64,000 bases of DNA, taken from assembly GCA_022828595.1 (NCBI GenBank), contig JAKGHH010000002.1, positions 61,600,383 through 61,664,382 of the forward strand. The letters are read 5' to 3'. The position numbers were made by a program, and so were the translations under genes. This DNA is from Nelumbo lutea. Its lineage: Eukaryota > Streptophyta > Magnoliopsida > Proteales > Nelumbonaceae. Below, piece by piece: positions 55,549 through 64,000 of this stretch. How positions within the stretch are numbered: the first letter of the stretch is position 1; each line of letters begins with the position of its first letter. The notes under the pieces were generated by a model. The model had not been told where the DNA came from, did no database searches, and worked only from the letters and a program-made list of their open reading frames with translations.

Positions 55549-56316
55549 TTAATGGAGGTAGATTTGGCCCAACCCCTTGGCTGTGCGACACGTGGAAGCA
55601 ATCGGGTATGACCTGGTAGGAGCGTCAGCTCGACACAGTGACATCCATCCCAAAAAGAAGCCCGAGCTCCCCAAGGAGAGGCCCCGAGCTCCTTGAAAGG
55701 AACCCAAGCTTCCCAGGAGGTGGAACCCGAGCTCTCCCTAGAAGTCCCAAGCCTTGCAAGGAACCCCGTAAAGGACGAAGCCCAAACTAACCCACCTCGG
55801 GTCAGTCCGGGCCACACCCCGACACCTCAGGACAGTCCGACACCTCGGCTCCAGGTCGCGTGACTGAATAACCGTACCTGACAAGGAAGTCCATACTTTG
55901 AGGCGGCGCGCTTGATTGATCAGAGATTTGACAAAATGACAACTATACTCCAACGGCCACTTGCTACCGCCATCTCAGTTGTTGCAGAGACAACCCTGAC
56001 AGAGAAGACAGTGGCGGTTATGCCTGCCCCCCATAGAGGCGGTTATACCTGATCTGGCAGAGGCTTGGGAGTGAGTGCACCAGGGTAGTTATAAAAGGCC
56101 CTCTTCCCCCAGCGTAAAAGTGAGTGATATTTTGTACCTTCTGGTCTTAGAATCTCTTATTTTCCTTACCTTCTCAATAGTACTAACTTGAGCATCGGAG
56201 CATTCCCGCCGGATTCCTCCCCCGGAATCTCTTGTTTCCTCCCTGTTTCAGGCATCTCCTGCTCCCTCAAAGACAAGGTTATCGACAAATAAGACTGACC
56301 GGATCGTGCATCATCA
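55549..56316 (+). repeat. 3' LTR of the gypsy element
   Basis: 768 bases, preceded by the purine-rich ACGGGGAGTGGGGGCA. It has a TATAAAAGG box at about 56091-56099 and extra GAGCTCC-type repeats relative to the 5' LTR. Confidence 0.9.
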
Positions 56317-58372
56317 AATCCCATGTTCTAGAATTTCTTATTGATGATAAGAAATAGCTGATATTGTAACCATCTATTTTGCGGTTGTTATGGGATCTAA
56401 AATTCCTAATGGAGCTAGCTAGTCACCTGAACTCCATGGAGTTGAGGTAGGAATGGAATTAAATTCCAATTTCATCCTTTTAGAAATTAGAATACTATAC
56501 TTATCCATATATCTAAGAAAATCCAAAATTTCCATTGAGAGTTGACAGGGTATTGATCATGTTATTCAAATATTGCAAGGAGCCATGACGAGTTGACCAC
56601 CATCCAATCTGCCAAAAGAATCTAAAGCAGCTGAATATCAAAAGGAACATAAAAAATGCAGTAGTAAACTGATAGGTGCATAAAATCTCGCATCGTCTCC
56701 ATCGTGATTGCAGAAAAAATTCTGCAAGTACAAATGAGAGAAGGCCGCGTCATCTAAGTAGCGGACGGATGCTCTCCTAACATTTATCGTCCGTTTCTGC
56801 CTAAACTTAATATTTTATTAATTCGAAAATTTTTAAAACCCTCGCCCAATCAGTCGATTCTTTACCAAAACCAATGTTTCCTATGATATTCGCTCTCTGT
56901 GCTCTACTCTTTCTCAAGTTCTCTCTCCTCTTTACTTATTAATTATTTATAATTAAAAATGGAGCAAAATCTTTTTTTTACTAGGTATAAAAGAATGTTG
57001 ACATGAATACTCAAGTTGAAATTACAACACAAGAAGTGGGTTTAAGGCATACATATTAGTTGTATTGCAAAAAAATTGTAAATATGACATAAATAGATTT
57101 GTGGAGGAACACAATTACGAGATTGTAACCTCAAGTAAGACATTCATGTTAAGTCGCATAGAAGGATGATAGTGGCCTAAACTTCTCAAATAGATATTGT
57201 AGATAAGTCAGGAATAGCCCCAAAAGAAACTATAGAATATATGGTCAATCAAGTTGGAGGAACAAAGAACCTAGGATTCACTCATGTTGATTATTGTAAT
57301 TATTTAGTATAAAAAGGGAGAAATATATGAAAATGGGAGGAACTAGCACTACAAAAAATCCGGCCTTTAGCAACAGGCACTTGATTACAGTTACATATGT
57401 ATATATGTATTTATATATGTATAAACATGTACTATGTCAATAAAAGAATGTATAATCATCTTCTATGTATGTTTAATTTACATTTTTATTTCAGTTATTA
57501 TTATTTTTTATTTAAAAAAAGGTTAAAATTTGGGATTTGATGCCAAAAATAGTTTTTTTTATTTGTAAAAATAGGGGGGCAAGGTGTCTTTGCCCTTCAA
57601 GCATATCTCAAAAGGTTATCCGAAATTAATATAAAGATCACATTAATTAGACAATCGAGTACAAAGTTATGACCTCTAAAAATTTGTATATACATTTAGG
57701 AGAACTGGACCTAGATCATGGATGGGTGGTGGTTTGAATGGTTCAATCATTCAAGTCGATGGTTGGCTGAAAACATAGATAATTGTTGCTTGACCACAAT
57801 TATAACTAGTTATTGCCAAAAACAAATAATAATTGTCAAAAATTGAACAAAACTATTACTAAACCAATGAATTGGGATAAACCTGGCAAAATGTTGACCT
57901 AAACTAAAAAAAGCAAGTTAGGGTCTCCCTAAAAAAAGTGGGTTAGGCTCCCTTATGCAATGACCCGAACAAGAAGTCGATGTGACTAGACCTAACCTTA
58001 AAAGAATTTGGGTTAGGTTGGACTAGACCATGGGCCACCTATTTTTCGTATCAACATTTTCGAATCATATTAACTTGGATGGTTGAATCATTCAAATCAT
58101 TTGAATTAAATGATTAAACCTGTATTTTTTGTAAAAGCGATAATTTGGTCAAACACTAGCTGACCCAAGTGGTTGAACCATTGACCTATTTAATCCTTGG
58201 TCAACCCTAAACTAAATATTAGGGTGATGGTCCAACATTTATTGACTTAACCCCAACAACCAACCTGACCCAAAATGACCTCAAAAATGCACTAACCTGA
58301 TTCAAACCGGCCTAACCCGATTTTAGGTCATAAGAAAAATGGTGTTATATCTTTAGTTTTTTGTTGTCATAT
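56317..58372. other. Intergenic sequence with a CACTA-type terminus
   Basis: AT-rich DNA with no supported gene. CACTACAAAAAATCCGGCCT at 57347 is followed by TTAGCAACAGGCAC, the typical start of plant CACTA (En/Spm) transposons. No transposase and no opposite end were found, so it is a terminal relic. Confidence 0.6.
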
Positions 58373-59031
58373 TAGGGCTGTACTCAGATCGGATGCAGCA
58401 AAATCTGCATCTGATCCAATTGTTAATAGCATACATTTGAATCTGGTCCAAAATCCGATTGGATTTAAAGACTCGGATTCGAATTCGAATCCTAATGGAT
58501 TCAGATCTGATTCGGATTTAATATGACTCTTCTACAAATTTTCTAAAATATTAGAAATATTAACAATAACCTTTATATAATAAATTAATATAAATATAAT
58601 GCACTAAATTTATTATATACATAAATTTATATAATAACCTTTATATAATAAATTAATATATATAGAATATATTTATTAACAATAACCTTTATATAATAAA
58701 TTAATATATATAGAATATATAATAAATTTATTAACAATAACCTTTATATAATAAATTAATATATATAGAATAACCTTTATATAATAAATTATTAACAATA
58801 ACCTTTATATAATAAATTAATATATATATAGAATATATTTTTATAATTTTAAATGTAATTATATAAAACTTATATATTAAAATTAATAAAGTTATATTAT
58901 AATCGGATTCGAATTTTAATCGGAACAGATGGGGTCAAATCCGAATCTGATCCAATTATATATATATGCATCGTTCGAATCCGAGATAATCGGATCAGGT
59001 CTAGAATTTTCGAATACGATTGACAACCCTA
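58373..59031. mobile_element. hAT-like non-autonomous element with internal AT-rich minisatellite
   Basis: Starts TAGGGCTGTACTC and ends GATTGACAACCCTA. The flanks TGTCATAT and TGTCAATG share their first five bases. Inside, a unit around AACCTTTATATAATAAATTA recurs about five to six times (58565-58830). Confidence 0.65.
58565..58830. repeat. AT-rich tandem repeat
   Basis: Imperfect copies of a roughly 40-60-base unit containing ACCTTTATATAATAAATTAA and ATATATAGAATAT. Spacing varies because some copies are truncated. Confidence 0.8.
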
Positions 59032-59672
59032 TGTCAATGCTATAGCTTAGTTTGTTATTTTAGGTATCAGGTATTACTTTTAAAAAGAAAATTCAAAATT
59101 CTATGTAGATGGTTCAAATTAATTTAATTTAATCTGAACTTAAAAATAACATTGACAGGGAAGGAACCCGCGCGCAAAATGAGTTTTCGCCTGGACCCTC
59201 CCCCCAAACTCATTTTTCTTGGATTTCCCTTTTTCAAATTAAACATGTTTGTTTTCTTCTCAATATTGATTGTCTACTTCGATCAACCAGGTAAGGCTTT
59301 CAATCTTTTCTCAATTATTTCTATTTTATCTGCTCTTATGGTTTGGGTTTAACGTATACAATCGTAGGATTGTTGTTGTTCATCTTCTTCTCTCTCCTTT
59401 TTTTCACTCAAGCAACACTTCGCTCATATACTCTCTCCCAAACTCAATTGCCAATATCACAAGTAGATAAGCTTTTCAATATTTCATTATTTTTTTCCGT
59501 TCTTTAATTTAATTTGAATTGATGGATTCTTCTTCTTTTTCTTGTGAACTGTGAATCCTATGAACTTTTTTGTTATTTGAACCAAAACAGGGGTTATGCC
59601 CTTTTTGCCTTATTTATTTAAAAACCCCTTTTTAGAAATTTAATTTAAATTAAATTAATAATTACACCCATA

Positions 59673-61042
59673 GGCCCCGTTTCGTTTGTGGGAAGATTTG
59701 GGTGGGATGGGCAAAGATGGGATGGGATGAGATGGGAAAGTGTAAAAATTGGACTTTCCAATGTTGTATTTTATAGATGGAAAAATAATAAGAAAAACAT
59801 GTCAGTAGCTAGTTCTTCGTCAGAAGAAGAAGAAGGTGAGGGAGGAAGACGGGAAGAACAGAAAGAAGAAGAAGGTGAGGGAGAAGAGAGAAGAGGGAAA
59901 ATAGTCGCCTCTTCAAATCGCTACCGCTGCCTGGTTCTCTTGCCACCGCCGGTTCCTTTCGCGCTGCCTAGTTCGCCGTTCCTTCATCCAAGGAATCCAG
60001 TGACGAGGGAAAATAGTTGGCCAAATAATCGCCAAACCCAAGAAAATTTCCAAAATCCGACACGCTATCTTCGGATCCCACTGGGAACAAGTCGAAGAGG
60101 GTCCAGTTGATGGAAACATTGCTATCCGCGGGGACTGGTCCATTAGAGACCGGTGAAGGCGAGGGGTATTCCAGCGTGGTCTCCATCAGTAGATGATTGG
60201 AATGCTCCTTATTCTGGGGGTCCGTGCAAATCAAGCCGTAGTAGCTCGATGGTAGCAGGGTAGCAGATCGTTGCTGCCTGGTTCTTTTGCCACCGCCTCT
60301 TCAAATCTCCACTTCCTGGTTCGTCGTTCCTCCTGTTGTCTGGTTCTCTTGCCACCGCCGCCTCTTCAGATCTCCACTATCTGGTTTGTCGTTTCTTCCT
60401 ACTTCCTGGTTCTCTTGCCACCGTCGCCTCCTTTGTTCGAATGGGGAAGGCAATGAACAGTGGTTCCTTGCCAGTATCTGATGAAGAAAACAGTGGAGAA
60501 TAGATCGGGTTGCACTGTTCGTGCCGCTGTTTGTCGTCATTCGTCGTTATCGCTATTCGTCATTATCGCTATCTGGTTAAGAAAACAGTGGAGAATAGAT
60601 CGGGTTGCACTGTTCGTGCCGCTGTTTGTCGTCATTCGTCGTTATCGCTATTCGTCATTATCGCTACCTGGTTTGTCGTTTCTTCTTGCTTCTTGGTTCT
60701 CTTGCCACCGTCGCCTTCTCTGTTCGAACGGGGAAGGCAATGAACAGTGGTTCCTTGCCAATATCTGATGAAGAAAACAGTGGAGGAGAATAGATCGGGT
60801 TGCACTGTTTGTGTCGCTGTTTGTCGTCGTTCGATGTTATCTCTATTCGTCATTGTTCGTCTTCGTCGTTGGAAGGCAATGAGTAATGGTTTCTCAAATT
60901 TTCCATCGGAGACGCATTGTTTTGGTGCGACTCTGATTCCACATTTTTGGGATCTCTCATCCCACCTCTTTCTCATTTCATCCCTCTATTTCCCTCAAAT
61001 CAAATGAGAGTTCTCATCTCCATTCCACAAACCAAACGAGCC
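59673..61042. mobile_element. 1.37-kb non-autonomous DNA transposon with internal tandem repeats
   Basis: The ends GGCCCCGTTTCGTTTGTGG and CCACAAACCAAACGAGCC are complementary with a few differences. Flanked by ATA on both sides (59670-59672 and 61043-61045), a 3-base duplication as in PIF/Harbinger elements. GC-rich inside, with a twice-repeated 95-base block. Minus-strand frames (60234-59913) look like captured coding sequence but match nothing I know. Confidence 0.7.
60383..60860 (+). repeat. Nested tandem duplications inside the 1.37-kb element
   Basis: A 95-base unit starting AAGAAAACAGTGGAGAATAG is present at 60483-60577 and 60578-60672, nearly identical, with a diverged third copy from about 60773. 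A second block (CTGGTTTGTCGTTTCTTC onward, about 108 bases) occurs at 60383 and 60668. Confidence 0.85.
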
Positions 61043-61381
61043 ATATATCACCCTTTGTGTCTAAGATGATTACTTTTGTTCAAAGGAGCATGAGGAGTAT
61101 AGTCTTATTTAGTAATTTAGGAGCAAGTTAGCTTCAATTTTAACTCAAAAACTAAAATCTGTTTTATGAAATATGAAATCGAGTCATATTATAAACTTAA
61201 GCTTTTTGGTTACCAAAATGAGACAAAATACATAAGGTTTAACGTTCATCCCTGTTTCAAGAACTTAATGCAGCACTAAAATGCAAATTACTAGCTATAA
61301 GGCCAGTCTTTGTTACATCATTCATTTCCCATATAAATTGTTAAGTGTTTATATAACATGACTAATTGCTTATCTTTGCAG

Positions 61382-61430
61382 GTCAATGAGACTTAGGTCT
61401 TGTGCAAGCTATCCTTTCTATGATAGTTGG
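61382..61430 (+). other. Candidate exon (49 bases), unassigned
   Basis: Good splice context: acceptor TTATCTTTGCAG and donor GTGAGTTT around 49 bases that are open in one frame (MRLRSCASYPFYDSW). It could be part of a gene or a non-coding transcript reaching to the right. No family recognised. Confidence 0.3.
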
Positions 61431-62824
61431 GTGAGTTTATTCTCTATTCCCTACAATTTTAAGGGACCTTTGATTCCATTTCCATCTTTATAATATAATA
61501 ATTTTATTTAGATTTTCAAAGTTCATATATATATATATATATAAAAGATAATAATTTTATAATTTAAACATGTAGTTTAGATTGGGGTTCCTAAATGAAT
61601 AATAATAGAAGTGGAGATATAGAAGTTCTTGTTTCGTGTTGGCATCCATGCTACTTCTCAAGCCATGCCATTGTTGTTTTGATGTTAGCTAGGTACCTCC
61701 TCTCGTTTTGAAGATGAAGAAGATTCCTTTAATTTATAAAATCTCATAATTAATCCCTTTGAAGATGTGTTTGGAGTTGATTTAAGATATTAGGCAAAAG
61801 CCATGGAGTTTATGAATGGCAAGGCAATGACATTAAGGATTTGAAGTGATTAGTTTCACTCCCTTTTTCTTGGCATCGAAAAACTACCATCATCTTGGAT
61901 ATTAAGATCATTACGTTCTTAAAAAATTTCAAAATTTAAGTTTAGGTTTTCGTATTAAAATTTTATATTTTGTTGGATAAGCAAACCTTTCCCATGTACT
62001 ATTATTATCATAATGTTGTTAGGTTATCTATACATTTTGAAGGAACTATGGTCGTTACAAGTTTTAAATATTTTTGTTTCATTTTGGTTCTCATACTTCC
62101 AACAATTGTCATTGAAATATAGATTGATATTCCCAATGACAAGGGGAGAAATTTCACAACAAAGCAATGGAGGACAAAGTTGGAAGTTAAAATTAAAGAA
62201 ATGACAAATGGAATTGCAATATAACCATCCTAAACCACCACCTAGTTATTTATATATTAGTGGGGTTATGGCAGCAGTAATGTATAGAGCCCACTAATAG
62301 TACACAATGTGGAAAGCCTATTTTTCCATAAATTTGGACTGCCTCTACAAAGGGAGGGATTTTAACCAACCACCTACACAACTAGACTTCACATCACTGG
62401 ATTAAGATATATATGTCAAAATTTATCAAATTTTTGAATGGGTATAAATTCTTTAACCTCGGAACCTGACTGCACCTAGAATACTAGTATAGCATTCTTC
62501 TTGCTTAGTCTAGAAAGTGAAAATTTGTAATCACTTCATGTCTTAAATTAATTTGCACAACATCAATCAAAGGAAATGGGCACATAAACCACTAAATTAA
62601 AACATGAAGGCAGATCAATATGATTAATTTGTGTGGTTTTATTCTATCATATGCATGTATAGCTTTGTATCTTTTCTTTCTTTGATCAAAGTTGTATTAT
62701 TGTCGCTTCTTAGGTCTGTGTACTTACACCTTGTGATCCCTATATGTCCATGCCAAAATATAAAATAATAATGAGTGAAAAGTAGGTCAGTAATTACCAA
62801 AAAAAAACTCAGCTTCAATGTTAA
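61431..62824. other. Anonymous AT-rich sequence
   Basis: No supported gene or complete transposon. A TA run lies at about 61525-61543. Confidence 0.5.
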
Positions 62825-63093
62825 GGGTCCGTTCGGTTCATAGTCGGAATTGGAATGGTCCATTCCCATAATCTGTTTGGCTCAAATAGAAATGGGAATG
62901 GGAATTAAAATTAGCAGGAACAGGATTTCATTCTCAAGGGAGGGGCAGGAAATGATCATTCCCTCAAATGTGGGAATGTCATTCCAGTAGGAATGGGAAT
63001 GAGATTCCGATTCCGTCCAACCAAACAGTTGGAATGGAATAGCCCATTCCGATTCTGATTCCAGACCCCTATTCCTACAATCCAAACGGACCC
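62825..63093. mobile_element. Tourist-like (PIF/Harbinger) element
   Basis: 269 bases, GGGTCCGTTCGGTTC to ATCCAAACGGACCC, flanked by TAA (62822-62824 and 63094-63096). Internally repetitive in GGAATGGGAATGGG motifs. Confidence 0.88.
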
Positions 63094-63284
63094 TAAATTT
63101 ATTTTTCTTGCCATTTCAATGCATGGTATTTGTATGTTATCTTGGAGGAAAGTAAATAAATGTTGATCTATATATAACTGATATTCGTTGTTTTCTTGGA
63201 TTACCTTGTCAATGTTGATCTATAGTTAAATGGACGTATGCAGTTCTTTTCTTTTTTCTTTTTTTCCATTTTTCCTTTTTGAAG

Positions 63285-63369
63285 AGCTATGCAAAATTGG
63301 ATTGGTTCAAAATGACAACCCCCAATGGATGAAAATGTACGAGGACAGGTTTTATCCTCCCCCCAGGAG
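63285..63369 (+). CDS. Candidate coding exon of an unidentified gene continuing past the window
   Basis: An 85-base open segment encoding LCKIGLVQNDNPQWMKMYED and then RFYPPPRR. It is preceded by a long polypyrimidine tract and GAAG acceptor, and followed by a GTATGT donor. The residue composition looks like real protein rather than repeat translation. I do not recognise the family; neighbouring exons are not evident. Confidence 0.35.
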
Positions 63370-63752
63370 GTATGTTTATGCATCAGAAATTCTTGAATAT
63401 TTTCGTATATTTGTAAAATGCTCTTACAGATGTTTCCTATTTTAAGTTTCTCAAATTTAATTTTATTCACATCATTAAATCTAGGACAATTAATGCTTCA
63501 ACAAAAATACATCAAAATTTGCATTCAAATGATTAGCATTGCCATGCTTTTGCACCAATTCAAATGAAAACACCATCACGAGATTCATATCTTGCCTTCT
63601 GTTGAGAGCCCACACAGTGGCCTCGTTCCCATTGAAATGCCCAGCGCAAAGACCACAACCATTGGACTATAGTGGGATTTGAGTAAGTAGCTCACGTTCT
63701 ATCAGTTTTCACTAACCAAATAATTGGACTTTTTTAGTTTTTTTATGCTAAC

Positions 63753-64000
63753 TAGGGTTGTTAATGGACCAGATACTGGTATAATCTGATCCGGTCCAAT
63801 ATGTGTCCATTGCAGATGGACCAGGTCCAATCCAATCCGATGAATAGTTTTGACCAGTCCAATTTAATGTCTGGATCATCTAATCTGTTACAAATTTGTT
63901 TTAATTTACATTGGTTCCAACCGAAACCTGGTCCATCGAAACATGTATTCTTATCTTCTATCAATGGATTGGATATTGGTTCAATATGATCCAATCCAAT
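63753..64000. mobile_element. hAT-like non-autonomous element, cut by the window end
   Basis: Starts TAGGGTTGTTAATGGACC and continues with GGTCCAATATGTGTCCATTG and GGACCAGGTCCAATCC, closely related in order and motif to the complete element at 31190-31607. The right terminus lies outside. Confidence 0.75.

Larger units (their letters stand above)
46005..56316 (+). mobile_element. Ty3/gypsy LTR retrotransposon, Tat-like clade, full length
   Basis: 10.3 kb with LTRs at 46005-46727 and 55549-56316. A TTTGGCATCGTCTGTGG primer-site-like sequence follows the 5' LTR. Order: gag, zinc knuckle, protease, reverse transcriptase, RNase H, a second RNase H, integrase, then a 2.9-kb 3' region with an antisense ORF. 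The second RNase H and the antisense ORF point to the Tat group. Candidate duplication AATC on both flanks. GC-rich compared with its surroundings. Many stops; LTR divergence by eye about 9 percent over the first 100 bases, mostly C/T changes. Confidence 0.93.

Noticed and set aside
58565..58830. Possible CRISPR-like array because of regularly repeated units
   Set aside because: The units are AT-rich, of uneven spacing and without unique spacers, and the window is plant nuclear DNA; it is a minisatellite.

Overview
This is a stretch of flowering-plant nuclear DNA. The evidence is a spliced host gene with GT-AG introns and a very high density of plant transposon families: Ty1/copia and Ty3/gypsy LTR elements, L1-type and RTE-type LINEs, a tRNA-derived SINE, and hAT-, Tourist-, Mutator- and CACTA-like DNA elements. 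The host gene can be read almost in full and looks dicot-like. Kilobase-long, transposon-filled introns suggest a medium or large genome, perhaps a woody or early-diverging eudicot or magnoliid. That last point is inference; the species cannot be named from the sequence.

The backbone of the window is one gene on the minus strand. It is a nucleobase-ascorbate transporter of the NAT11/NAT12 type, running from a start codon at 39797 to a stop at 8435. Ten exons join in frame into a 688-residue protein. Introns 1, 2, 5 and 6 are about 100-145 bases, while introns 3, 4, 7, 8 and 9 are 6.1, 2.6, 16.2, 1.9 and 2.0 kb. The reading frame is intact despite at least 15 recognisable insertions in the introns.

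Left flank (1-8434): a Mutator-like fold-back element, two L1-type LINE remnants (one interrupted by a hAT-like element with an 8-base target duplication), a small conserved hairpin, and a Tourist-like element. Intron 7 (13068-29280) is a transposon nest. It holds a decayed copia element (14512-19566) carrying a LINE, a LINE ORF1 relic carrying a SINE, and a second LINE split by a younger copia element (22792-28374). Intron 4 holds an RTE LINE fragment split by a Tourist element, plus a hAT-like element. Intron 3 holds a LINE tail, a perfectly duplicated small element and an RTE 3' end. Introns 1, 3, 4, 7 and 9 each also hold a tiny (10-21 base) insertion consisting of little more than a LINE 3' tail, flanked by target duplications.

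Right flank (39798-64000): the transporter leader with microsatellites, an intergenic stretch, a complete 10.3-kb Ty3/gypsy element (46005-56316) of Tat-like layout with a second RNase H and a broken antisense ORF, then a field of non-autonomous DNA transposons. A candidate exon at 63285-63369 hints at another gene continuing past the right edge. I found no tRNA or rRNA gene, no CRISPR array, and no previously undescribed multi-gene system. The most unusual signals are the tail-only LINE insertions, the pair of conserved hairpins, the antisense gene inside the gypsy element, and the 1.37-kb element with internal repeats.
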